From Diaporthe sp. PMI_573 (lineage: Eukaryota; Ascomycota; Sordariomycetes; Diaporthales; Diaporthaceae): a DNA stretch of 64,000 nucleotides. Below are positions 29,698 to 43,253 of this stretch, piece after piece. The notes beneath the pieces are model-generated. The model saw nothing but the letters and a program-made list of their open reading frames with translations, was not told the DNA's origin and did not search any database. Each line of letters starts with the position of its first letter. Positions within the stretch are counted from its first letter, which is position 1. The DNA is taken from the NCBI GenBank assembly GCA_021399435.1, contig JAJTUP010000002.1, positions 1,550,001-1,614,000 on the forward strand, in the 5' to 3' direction. A program made the translations under genes and the position numbers.

Positions 29698-31537
29698 ATG
29701 AAGCTCCCCAATCTGCTGGGTTTTGCGCTGGTTGCCTTCACGGCGGTGCAAGCATTGGATATCCCTCTGCCCGATGCTTTGAAATTGGTTTATGGCCTAC
29801 CCGAGTGCTCGGTCAGTTTATTCCTCTGAACTGCGTCCTGAAAAGACCTGCACAGGTGGTTAACAAAGTTCCAGTTGAGCTGTGTGATACAAAGCGGTCC
29901 TGCTGGACCATGTCCACTCACCGATATCAATTGCCAATGCCGCAGCGAAGCTGTCACAAAAGCAGCAGCAGAATGTGTTTTAGCAAATTGCACCATGGCG
30001 GACTCTGTCAGTATGTGGCCACTGCTCCCGATCGCATTCACTTCTTCCACCAAGCAGTGCTGATACCTGAGCAATGTAGCTCTGGCTCGACTGCAGTGCG
30101 AAGCTATGTGAACTCTCCCACGAGTCCGTCAATCCTACGGTGTGGGGTGTCTCAATCATGACTGGATCCGTTTGTTTTGCCATGCTGGCCTTGAGGCTTG
30201 TCGCCCGTCGCTATTCTGGCAACAAGTTGTGGCTCGACGACCTATTCCAGATCCTGGGAGCTGTAAGTCGCGTTATACTGAAACACCATACTTCAGCCGC
30301 TTACGTGAATGTCACTTTGGTAGATTGTGATGATCCCTCTTCTTGCGATCGCAATCATGGGTAAGATCATCATCTAGTCGACATCATGTGCCCGAAGCTT
30401 TTGCACTGACGCTGCTACAGTTAGCATCGACGGACTGGGGAAACATATATACGATATCGACTTTAAGCAGTCGTACACAGGCGTCTTCAAATACTGTGAG
30501 TTTCACAGGGAACGCGCATCACAACTTTCGCATTGACACCGCCGTCAATAGATTATCTCGCGGAGGTCATCTACCACGTTTACAGCACTCTCATCAAGCT
30601 CTGTATGCTGTTCCTCTACATACGAATCTTCCCGGATAGACTCACGAAAGGCCTGGCCTATGGCGGCATCGCCTTCCTGGTGATATCACAAGTGGTCGTG
30701 ACCTTCTTGACAATCTTCCAATGCCGACCAGTTCAAGCGGTGTACGACCTAGATATCAAGCAGAAACAGTGCTTAAACCTCACCAATATTGCTGCCTCGG
30801 GGACGGCTTTCAACATCGCCGCCGAACTGATGATCTTCTTTATCCCGATCCCTGTGGTCAGCTCCCTACAGATGAGCAGGTCAAAGAAGGTTGGGATCAT
30901 TTTCCTGTTCAGCATTGGACTCATGTGGGTCGTTCTCCTCTCCCTATCCGGCCTCCTCTCGCCCATCACCGCCACAGACTTCGAAAGACGACTAATTCAG
31001 AACCCCCCATCTACCAGCACAATCGGCATAGCCTCCGCCCGCGCCCCGACGCTCACCAACCTCAGGGACCACCGCGACATAACCCTGACCCTCGCGCCGA
31101 CCTTCATCTGGTCGTGCGCCGAGCTGACCGCCAGCAACATCGTCGTCACGCTGCCCGCCGTGAGCAAGTTCCTGCACGCCGGGTTCAGCAAGGTCTCGGG
31201 CAGCGTCCAGTCCTGGATGAGGAGCTCGGAGAAGACGTCGCTCGCCACGCGTGTCATCGGGCCGATCACGCGCAGGCTCCAGGGAAAGAACAACACCCTG
31301 GCCCACCGCCTGGACACCATGGCCAGCTTCGACTCGCTGGGGCCTATCACGCTGACCACGGTAGTCAGTTCTACTGGCGGGGATGAGAAGTGGAGGTAAG
31401 AAAGCATGACAGCCACCTTACTTGGCACAAGCGGATACTGATCGGGATTCTCCTACAGGGACCCGCCGAGTACCAGCCATACCGTTGGCTCAAACACCCT
31501 ACAAGGCAGTCAAATCTCGTACGACGACAAAGTTTGA
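29698..31537 (+). CDS. CFEM-containing Pth11-like GPCR
   Basis: Seven exons keep phase: 29698-29811, 29875-30006, 30080-30262, 30324-30360, 30421-30495, 30552-31395 and 31459-31537, giving 487 residues. A signal peptide (MKLPNLLGFALVAFTAVQA) leads into an external CFEM domain whose cysteines run PEC-S-LSC, GPC, INCQC, AEC, ANC and a final Cys from exon 3. Seven membrane helices follow, with the fungal rhodopsin-domain hallmarks LVARRYSGNKLWLDDLFQ after helix 1-2, YHVYSTLIKLCMLFLYIRIFP, and FQCRPVQAVYD. Pth11-like receptors sense surfaces and nutrients at the plasma membrane. Introns 1 and 2 use GTCAGT donors. The exon 2/3 junction is the least certain; it was chosen because it keeps phase and supplies the eighth Cys. 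Confidence 0.85.
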
Positions 31538-34500
31538 TGCACACCTGGCAAGTGTGAGTGATTTTGGCGCAGAATGGTCAAGCGGTATAAATAGAAGCAT
31601 GTATAACACGGCCCGTTGTATTGAGTGTTATCTACTAGTGGAGTAATGTCGGGTTGCAATTGCCTCAATGATACGCAGCGGTGAAGATTCGAGTACAACT
31701 CAGGCTAGCAACCGGCCATTTTCCTCCTTCACGCTACTGTGTAGAGTGGTCCTCACGGGCACTTGCTTCCAGACCAACATTTTTCTCAGCACGGCATCTC
31801 AGACGGGATTCCTTCGCTCGACATGATGTGACCGGCCCAACAGGTGCTTGATGCGGCGTGGCGTCGCATCGCACTACCTATATAGAGCATATGGTAAACC
31901 GCGCGTTCTCGAGCACCAACATGCATAAACCTCCGCGCGAAGGATCAGGCCGGGACTTGCGCCATTTCACTTTGGCCAAACCCTACGTGGTCACCTGGGC
32001 GAACAGGAATTCTGTTGGATCGAGGATCGCCATCCCGGGCATAATATTATGAATATCTTGTTGGAGGGTCGTCGACATGCGCATGCAAAGTCCGCTGCCG
32101 CGTTTGACGCCGCAAGCGAGGTACATGTGCCGGTGCAAAATACTGTTAAGCGCGGGCTGCATTGTGCCTGAGCCGTCGCCAACGCACAGGAGGCGTTGGT
32201 CGGCGCTGAGTTCGGGTTGTTGGATACGTGACTTGTCAGTGTGCGGGTTATCTACGCCCAGGAAGGTTCCGCACGGCGAGGTCTTGTTGCCGGCTGCCTG
32301 CATAAAGGCTGCGATTCTGTGTGGGCGTTCCGCAATGGGCCCAGAGGATTCATACTACATGATTTGCCGACAGATTCTCACTCGCGGAGTGCCTCTCCCG
32401 TTGAAAGAGACCAGCCAAGGACAGTGAGACGGTCACGACTCTCAGGGGCCAGTACGTCACGGTTGCCCCAAGGCAAAGTAATGGAGGGCCGGTGATGGTC
32501 CTGGACCACGATGGTCAATCGTGCACGATGGTGGCGTATGGCCTCCCCCAATAAGATCATACTGACCTAAACACACAAACATCTTTGCAGACCGAGCAGG
32601 CATGGGGTCAAGCCAAGGGCACAATCCTCCTTGATGAAACATCGTACCTGAACCGTGATGACCAACATGGCGTCTTCTGACGGGCCCCGAACGTGCGGTG
32701 ATAACAGGGGGGTCACCCGACCACTCGGTCCCCGCATCCTGGATTTCGCAACGGACTGCGGTGGATATGAGGCCCCTTCAGGAAGGTGATTATGTTGTGA
32801 CAGATAACCAACCTCACATTGCCAGGTGCTCAGGGTAGCAAGGTAGTTGGTTGCTCTTGGGACCAAGAGAGGCTTGCACGCCCGTGCGCCACCGGTGTTT
32901 TGGATCGTCACCTCTGCACAGACTTGAAACGAAACACACACAGGGGGAGGAGCCACGCTGGATTCGCGCAATCCTTGGGGGGCATGACAGGTTGATATCA
33001 ATACGAGAAATTTCAGGTTGATGGAATGAAGATCCCAAGACAGTGGTAGACGGTCCTGTCGATCCCTCGACTCAGGACTGCGTGCATCGTCTGAATCAGT
33101 CTGCGTCGAGCCAGGTAAGCAGGAGGGAGGCACAGCATGCAACCACACTGCAGAAGTCTGCCCCGAGTTTCCAGAGCGTTGGAGATTCTGAGCTGGTGGT
33201 AGACTAGGCCCAGACTGGCCCTTGCTTCTGGGCTGAGCCGAGCCTCACGCCTTGAGATCTTGGTTCAAGAACTGCAGGCTGGACGAATAGTCAGATCAGG
33301 GGCGTTGGGTGTGGGACGGTGCTGACAGCGACTGCTTCAAGATCTGCACGCGACCCTTCCATCACGCACTGGCAATCAGAGGGAGCTCACGAGAATTTGC
33401 GTGGTGTGTGCACATTCCGATGTGATCGAAGGACTGCCTGTCGAGGGTAACGAAGAGACTGGGGGATCAGGCCTGACAGATGAGCCTGCGTCCCCGTCTG
33501 CTTGCTGTGTGTACTGTTCACCGGCCAAGTCTGGCTCGATTGGCTGAGGCCCCTCGGGAAGATGCCGTGCTCAAGGATGATAAAATGTAAGTAATCAATA
33601 TATCGACTTGGACACATATGTCTACCAGCAAGAAAGTGGGACGGGATGCAATTCGCTGCAGTAGTGTACTAGTCCGGCACGCACGCAGGCACGGAGCTGC
33701 CCCGGCCGAGTAGGTGTGGGGACCGTTTCTCCGGAGTGGGACTGTTCTTCTCTGCTCTGGTCTGCTACCCTTGCACCAGCCACCGCGGCGGGGAACCCTG
33801 TGCTGGAGTGACGGCGGGCCAAACAAGCGCAGCACGAGGGGTCAGGAGGGCGGTGCTCACTGTCAAGACGATAGCAACGGCGGATGTGTGGGACAGCCTA
33901 CCTGCCTTGCCTGCATAGAGGATGAGAGTGAAGGCTCGGGCACGTTTCTGATCTCAAACAGGGGAGGAAAGCAAAAAGGGTGGGCAAGTCGGTATTGAAG
34001 CTTAACTTTGATCTGAGGGCCATTCCCGAAATCGGCCCTGAATGTAACCTTGGGCGTGTTGCCCACCCCCCACTGTTATTACCATACGGTGTGCTGTGGC
34101 CCCCGCGCGCTGGGCCCCTGAGTCTACCCCCTCGTACTAGAGCACAGTGGTCTGTAGATAGACCACACGGCGCAGGACCAGTCGCTATGCAGCAAGTCAA
34201 GTGTATGCGAATGTATGCGGAAAGGGCTGTAAGCTTTCTTCCCACAAGGAAATGCGAAACACCCGGGCACGAGTTCAGACGAAGTCAGTGCTGAACGGGC
34301 ACGACAAGGGCCAGGCACTTTGCCTGTGTTGTTGTCTGTTGCTCTGTGCCTTGGGAAGGCTCTGCCCAGTCTGGGTTGGGTGGGTTGGCTGCCGGTCGGT
34401 TGGCTTTCGCTTGTAAATCCTACTGTGCAGTAGCTACTAGAAATCTCAACATTGCCCTGGTGGATGATTTAGGACGACAACTCCGAGGAGGCAGGCAAAG

Positions 34501-37227
34501 TGGGTATAGCACGCAAATAAGCACACAAGGGGGGGAACAGGGCATGCTCCCGCTGGCACAGTTCGCGAAGGGTGAACACAGAGACCAGGTGGACAAGAGG
34601 GCGGCGAGGTATGAGAGGTCGACTTTTGCCAGCCACATTCGGCAAAAGGGATTAGTTATCGTAGCAGTGCATTCTGTTGTGTTCCCCATTCTAAAATTGT
34701 CCCCAGCCGGCGCCAGGCAGGCACGCCGTGCCCCAACGCCTGTCGACTTTCCCCATCAGGTAAGGCCAGGATGCAACCCTGGAAGCCTGCCACCCGTGCG
34801 CCCCACTTGTTCAGCCGCTCCAGCAAATAGAGAAGAGGGAATTAGCCGCGCAGCTGCTTCTTTTCCAAGGCCCCTTCCAAGATTCCAAGTGCGACTGCAA
34901 CTGCACTTTGCCGTCGGTCGGCTTTGCAAAGCTTGGAAGCTCGACTGCACTGCACCTTGGATGCATTCCTCCATCTGATCTGTCCGTCTGCTCATCTCCC
35001 ATTACGGATCGCGGGTCTTCCATTGGCACCCGTTGTCTGCCGGCCCAGCTGCAACGACGATGCAGCCACCCACTCGGCCATATGATCATGTCCCTTTGCG
35101 GTCTCTGCGCAGGGTGTCTCCTGCAAGTCAGCGATAGCCGACAACCGAGTTTCCCCCATATCCATTTCGGTGTCTCTCCCAGCCTCCCACTGGCTGTGAC
35201 CTGCAGCTCGTTTTCTCATATTGAGATCCTGGACAGACACGAACCGGATGTGTTCCTCCCTCTCCCTGGGTTCTCGCCTCGGTTGGACAGGAGTGACAGG
35301 AGCACAGAATTATCCTACCGTCGGTGGGCATGCCATGAGCCGTGTCTCCCCCCTCGGATATATTGGATCATTCATCAAAAATCACCTGTCGGGCCCAGGT
35401 TGTACCTGAAACTGAGGCGCTGAGTCGAGCCTGTCCAGCTCCCGGAATGTAAACGGCGTGCACAGCCGAGAAACGAGATGCGCACCCAGAGGACCTCTCT
35501 TCCCCCCGAGCCTGGCTTCATGATCCCAGCTCTCCGCATGGTTGGGTGCACAGCACTGACAAGGTGCACAAACTCAAGGTTTCTCGGCTGTTTCTGGTGC
35601 ATCAGACACATCATGGAGACATCAGGCTGGTCAGGGTCCTCCTGTGTCAACTAGCGTCGCCCGCCCGCCTGGTCCGCGCTTGCTCCTGGACGGCTCCGAT
35701 AACCCCACAACGGCGGTCCAACGAGGCCGCGCACTTGGAAATTGCTCCGCCATATTCGACTTGCCAACAGCTCGCTCAAAGGTCTAAAATTGACATGGCC
35801 CGGGCTGAGTGAGCACTTCGCTTTCGGCAGTCCAGCGTTCCGAAGGCAAGGTGACGCTGATTGCAGTCAATACTTCTAAAGTTGGCATCGGCAGCGGGAA
35901 CAACCACGAGGCGCGCCGCACACCCGCGCACCGCAGGCCATTAGTACCGCAACCCGGCCAGATATTCTGACCCTGGTCCACCCGCCAGGCCTCTTCGAGA
36001 AGCACTGGCCTCCAATATTGCGACTGTCGGGCGGAGGCATCGCCTACTACAGCGAATAGGCGGCCACCTGACCCCCCTCCCCGACCCGCGCACAATAGCC
36101 GACGCAGCAGGTGTCATCCTTGATGCCGCCTTCGTACCCTCCACACCCCGGCCATCAAATCGGGCACAGCCTTCTTGTCGTTCTTGGGCCGTGGCGCTGG
36201 CCAGTCGCAGACTCGGGAAACTGGGCCTTGCCGTCTGACAACCGCCGCGTGTTGGTCCACGGCGCGGTTGTTGCGTTACTCTGGCCGACCGAGTCTATTG
36301 TGCGAGTCCAACCCAAAGTTGGTTGGGACACTTTGCCCGCGTCCTCATGCCGCCCTTTTCGCATCCCATCCTTCCACGAGCTAGAATACCTTTTTAAATT
36401 GACTCGGGCCTCCGAGCGGCGACCTTCCGTACTGATGTACCCCTGTACCACATCTGCACATCCACTCCCGCTGCGAGTTGGATGTAACCTTCCTGCATAC
36501 CAAAGGGTATCAACCTTGCTGCCCCATGCAGCCATGTTCATCTCGAACTCGGAGGCCAGGGGTCGTTTCTTCTTTTCGCCTGCGGCACACTACAGTACTT
36601 CCTCCCCAGTCGACATGGGTCTAGCGACTGTGTTCTTTTTTTCCCTGCGTGCGCCACTGACCATTTTGGGAGAGGTTGGGTGCCGGATCCCGATCCTGGT
36701 GCCAGAGCACATCTGCCAGAGAAGTCTTCTTCCTCGTTGCCCACCTAGTCACCCCGAGACTACAAAATGCATACGGAGCCCTGGCTTGTGTGTCAGAGTC
36801 CTACCTTGCATTGTCACAACGGTCGTATCTCCTAGATCAGGGTCCGTGAGCATATTCGCTCCTATCTTGCTACCTCATCTCGCTCTACATCACATCGGGT
36901 GCCTTTTGAGTTACACCATCACTTCCTCCACCGGCGGCACAGCCTGTTGATATAAACCTCTCCTCATCCCCCTCCCTCCTCGTTCGGAATCCACAGACCA
37001 TCCCACTGTACACAATCAAACTCTGCAGTCCGAGACTCCGTCCCATCTTTCAGTAGCACAGTGTTCACTCAGTCTCGTGGCTATACGGCATCATTTCTCC
37101 AAGCGCTCAGGAAGTTTGCCCAGCCTCATACCTACTGTCTTTAAGCGCCGTCCTCTGGAATATAAGCCGGACCCACTCCCACCCTTCCCAACTTGTTTAC
37201 CACCCTCTTGAAAGCCGCTCAGTCAAA
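31538..37227. other. 5.7 kb gene desert
   Basis: The largest interval without a supportable gene. Frames of up to 279 codons exist (36111-36950, plus) but have proline/arginine/serine-biased, domain-free translations on both strands. They show neither signal peptides nor consistent splice sites. Base composition is near that of the coding regions, so strong repeat-induced mutation is not evident. A TATA-like TATAAG at about 37161 serves the downstream gene. Confidence 0.5.
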
Positions 37228-38116
37228 ATGCTGTTCTCCAAAAGCATAGTTGTAGTTGCGTCGATCGCAACAGCAGCTGTTGCTGCTCCATACCAGAAGC
37301 GGTGCAGGCGGGACCCAGCAGTTGAAATCACTCTCCCAAGCACAGGTTGTAAGTGGCCAACGATCCTATAACCCAGCAATCTTCAGGCACTAACAAATTG
37401 TAGCAACTGACCTCCCTGCTCCCGACGCAAACCTCACGCTGAGATATCTTGCCGTTGGCCACGGCATCCAAAACTATACCTGTGCAACAGCGAACGCTAC
37501 GCCTGTGGCCACGGGAGCTCTGGCCGTACTCTACGACGTAACGCCGCTCTACCCTGGCACGCCCAACACTGGCTTGACCGCCGATGTGTTCAACAAGCTC
37601 TCCTCAACCGTGCTCTGGGAGCAAGCCATCCCCCTCAACCTCATCAACCCAGCCGCCGGCATTCCCACAGACAGTGCCAGCACCACCAACCCCTTGGCCG
37701 AGACAGCGTACCAGGCTGACGCGAGCAACCCATTCCCCAACCCCATCCCCGACCTCGCCCTCGACAGCCAAGGGATCAATGCCAAGTATCTTGGGATCCA
37801 CTACTTTGACGCCAAGTCCAGCGCTACCTTCGACCTCGTCGGTGGTGCGGACCCGGCCGGCCTGTTCTTCAGCGGCGCCAAGACCGGAGGTGTCAAGGCC
37901 CCAACGGACGCGGACAAGGGTGTGCTAAGCACCGGTGCAGTGGACTGGCTTCAGTTGGGCGATAACGGACGCGGCCTGAGCAAAAACGTGGCCGACGTGT
38001 ACCGTGTGGTCACGGCAGGCGGCGTAGCGGAGGCATGCTCGGTGAGCGGTGCGAGCAACGCAGGAGAGGCCTTCAGCGTACCATACACTGCCCAGTACTG
38101 GTTCTATGGTGCCTGA
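37228..38116 (+). CDS. secreted DUF3455 family protein
   Basis: Exons 37228-37348 and 37404-38116 (55-nt intron with CTAAC branch site) encode 277 residues. A signal peptide (MLFSKSIVVVASIATAAVAA) is followed by PYQKR, a possible Kex2-type site. The mature part has LPAPDANLTLRYLAVGHGIQNYTC, LAVLYDVTPLYPG, YLGIHYFD, LFFSGAKTGGVKAP, VDWLQLG and a C-terminal AQYWFYGA, the signature of DUF3455 proteins. Fungal copies are often labelled malate dehydrogenase-like, without evidence of that activity. Expected to be extracellular; function unknown. Confidence 0.88.
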
Positions 38117-39248
38117 ATTAGAGGATCTAACGACTGATTTGGGCGCTCGATGGGTTTGGATGTAGTCTTTTTTCGTACATATTCTGCATTTCTTTGATCG
38201 CATATACCCCCGTCGCGTCGATAGACGGTGGATCGACGAGCAGAGGTATTATTGAAAAGCCCACAGGGGTAAAGGAACAAGAAGCCCGGTGGCTAAGGTT
38301 GGTGAGGAGCGCTGGGCTCAGCCGGAACCGCAAGGTCCTCCATGGTGCTAGAGCAAGGGGTTAGAAGTGTCTCTGTGATGCTAGCCACCATATAATCTAT
38401 ACTCAATTGTAATGAGATGTGCTTACGATCAACGAGCAACGAAAATTTTCAATGTCATCATCATTCATCGCTACTGTGTACAAGTGTATCCCTAAAACGG
38501 AAGAGGCCGGGGAGAAAACGACAGATCGTTTCACGATCTTCGGTCCCGCGTTCCTGGGCTGGCAGGCGGGACCGTTTCTACGATCACACGTGCTAATAAT
38601 GACAAGAGAAATGGCCTTGATTGCATTGGACCTGACCTCTCCTCTCCGCTCCCTTCACAGTGAGCTAAATTTACTGCAAGATTTCAAGATAAAATGCTCG
38701 GGTCTCCCCAAGGCCCACCCGCATCACACTTGAGCACAGGTATCGAAGTGCCCAGCTTGCTAGTCAGCGCCAGACATGCAACGTCATTCAAAAAATGATT
38801 TCGACGGTACTATGCTATGAGAAAAATTGTTATCCAGGAGAGATGGGGAGACGTCGACCTGCCCGCCTCCTCGCTGAGCCTGCTCACTGAGCAGGCCACA
38901 CACTATCCACTGGGTCCCCCTACCCTACTCTATATATATCCCCTTGAACTTTTCGTAGAGGCACCTGTCGTCGCCTCCTCGCCTAGCACCCGAGGCAGAG
39001 ACAGCGGGATCGGGCGACCTGACGCCTGTCTGCTTCTCCAGCACCCGCCTGACCGTCTCCAGCCTCTTCTGCACCCGCAGCCAGTACTCGTCCTGCTGCG
39101 CTGGGCGGAGGTCCTCAACCGCGCAGTCCATCATGTCGCTGTGCTCCCTTCTCTCAGGGCCCTCACCACCCCTATCGCCCTCCGACAACAGGTATCGGCA
39201 TGACCTGGCCCACAAGTCGGCTTGCTCCGAGTCCATGGAGCAGTGGCT
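38117..39248. other. convergent 3' ends, no gene seen
   Basis: 1.1 kb between the DUF3455 stop and the MAP-kinase stop. The right part (39000-39248) is GC-rich and could be the kinase 3' untranslated region. A 128-codon plus-strand frame there is antisense and domain-free. Confidence 0.45.
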
Positions 39249-40831
<1,583 letters not shown>

Positions 40832-42677
40832 GTTGACTAGTATTTGGGGCGTATTCTGGTGCGTGCGGTCCCTCGGCGATGAGCTTCGTCTCTGGTCGTT
40901 AGATGCGCCGGAGACAAAGTCCGAGAGTGGTGAAAGGATGGTCTGTCTAGGCAGACAAAGGGCCCCGGCTGGGAGGAGCTTCTGTTCGATCGGGGAAGGG
41001 CAAGGCTGCGTGCGTATTCAGATATCTGTAACGAGAGCCTTGTCAGAAAAAAAAAACGGTCCATGTGCGCGGAAGAAGTTGAGACGTCGCCCCCAAGGGT
41101 ATATCAACTGGGTGGTGGCACAGGCGAGGGGCGGGGTGAGCTTACATTGGGCAGCTTGGGGTGCTCAGAGAGGAAGGGATAGGAGATGACAGCTTCCAAC
41201 GGTCGGGTCGAGAGAGTCGGTGGAGCGGCTGAGAGAGGTGCCCTTCTAATATAACATGAATGAAGACTGCCTATCCCTTTCAGATTGCGATGCAGGAGTG
41301 TCTGTCGGCCGATCAGATTCGCGCATTTGCGGTGCCCAGTCCACAATTGTTGCGGTGCGGGACTTGCGACGAAGGAGGGGAACCAAGCCCAGGACCTACC
41401 TGCCAGGACTGCCAGGTCTGCCAGAGACCCCGGCCCGTTGGCTGAGCCCGCACCACTGTGACCACACACACACCCACCCTCCTCCACTGTAAGCCGCGCC
41501 CCACCCTTGGAGAGAGAACCGTTGACCTTGGAACTCTGGTCCTTGCCAGCCTGCCAGCCTGCGACCTTGATCACCACCAGCAGAGGCACTAGGACGGCCA
41601 GGACCGGTCTAGGCTGGACCCAAGTCTCTGGCCAGCCTCGATGTGATTTGCGGATTCCCTCCAACTTCTGCACCGTGTAACCGCGCGACAACTTTCCCGT
41701 CACTGCCAGCTTCCTCTCTCTTTTCGTTCCTGTGTCATCGGTGACCCAGCCTTGTCCTGCACCGCACTGCACCGCAGTCCGGCGGTCTTGCGGTCTTCGA
41801 CCAGACGGGCATCAAAGTCTGATGGGCGCAATATCCTGCTGTTACTACCCAGGCTCACAGACGTCACTCGTGAGGGTCCCCTCAGCCTCGGCCACGATGC
41901 CCACAATTCTCACCGCAGCAGCTACCGGTGACGATGATAAGAGCATCTTCTCCATGAGCGCGCGAGTTGCCGAATTGGCATCACTTGACAATGGGAATCC
42001 TCAACGCACTACACAGCCTCATTCTCACTCATCCTGCTCAGGGGAAAACGGGGCTCAGCGAAAGCCGGCAGGAACGAGCAGGGAGACTTTCTTCTTAAGG
42101 CTTACCTCGCATGCAGACAACACAATCATCACCTCTAGCGCCCCCCGAGATAATCAGACAGGGCCCCCTTCGTCTGATCTTTCGCGCCATGCAGGTGGCT
42201 TCCTTCGCCGGGCATGACCGCCTTGGCCCTTCGAATACCGGCCTGTCTCTCCAAACCGAGATGACGCCAATTGGGGGCGGTACGCAAGCAGGCAACGTAC
42301 TACGGGACGATAGGGCTGATGTGGTGGACGGAGTACCCCATCCCCCGCAACCTTCTGTCGCCAGCTCGCATCGCCCGATTGGCGAGAACCCGCAGCCCAC
42401 CCAGTACTGTCTGTCTGGTGACAATAATTCACCTGGGAGTCTATGGTGTCTCTGTTTTCGTGACGCTGAGAATCGAGCTGCTTGAACCCTAATAGGCTCT
42501 GGGATTGATCTAACTTCTCTTCCGTGGTATCAAACATGGGATGGTCTAGGTATGATCGCGATTGCACCGCAAGCAGAAGTGGCAACGCCGTGGGCTCCAA
42601 ATATGCAATGGTAGTAAGTCAAAATAAGTAGGTGTCAGTTGTCTCCTCCACCTGAACGGGCGCGCGCCACTCCCCGA
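40832..42677. other. MAP-kinase upstream region, no gene seen
   Basis: 1.85 kb between the kinase start and the phosphatase stop on the same strand. Frames at 41104-41772 (minus) and 41732-42217 (plus) have no domain. The first few hundred bases should contain the kinase leader and promoter. Confidence 0.45.
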
Positions 42678-43253
42678 TCACTCCTCTGGTGGTGTAACGT
42701 CTGGGAAGACATCTTTGAGAAAGTTCTTGGTGAACCTCAAGCACTGGTTGTAGGTTGTTTCGAAACCATCCAGAGGTCCATACCATGGATCTTGAACGAC
42801 TTCAGCCTTGCCGGTGCCCGAGTATTCGCCAAACAACATGATCTTGGCCCTGGCCTCGGGCTTGTTCTTGTGCATTCGCTGGAGGTCGTTGAGGTTGTTT
42901 CGGTCCATCGCGAAAACGTATTCAAAGTTGTCCAGGTCTTTCACGTTGAACTGGTCCAGTTTTAGCCGGTGTCATAAATCCAGCTTGCTGGATCTCAGGC
43001 GTCCTGTTCTTACCTTGCGCGCCCTGTGGACATAATCCGTGATACCGTGCTCTTCCAGAGTCGCCATCGTCCGGTCATCTGGACCCTCCCCAACATGGTA
43101 TGCACCCGTGCCGCAGCTATCAATCTTCTTGACGCGCCCTTGGTATGGTGGCTTGTTCGCAAGGCTCTGGAAGATTCCCTCGGCCATTGTCGACCGGCAA
43201 ATGTTGCCAAGGCAGACGAAGAGGACGGAGATGGGTTGACGTTCGGGCGCCAT
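42678..43253 (-). CDS. low-molecular-weight protein tyrosine phosphatase
   Basis: Exons 43253-43014 and 42950-42678 with a 63-nt intron (GTAAGA..CCAG) give 170 residues. The family removes phosphate from tyrosine (and small aryl phosphates) in the cytosol through a Cys-phosphate intermediate. The P-loop at the N-terminus is VCLGNICRS (Cys14, Arg20), the general acid Asp134 lies in DPWYG near the C-terminus, and DSCGTGAYHVGEGPD and FEYVFAMDRNNLNDL are family blocks. Length and order match yeast Ltp1 and fission-yeast Stp1. Confidence 0.95.

Noticed and set aside
36111..36950. 279-codon plus-strand frame
   Set aside because: Pro/Ser/Arg-biased, domain-free, with equally long frames on the other strand; likely chance.
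41104..41772. 222-codon minus-strand frame upstream of the MAP kinase
   Set aside because: No domain; overlaps the probable kinase promoter/leader.
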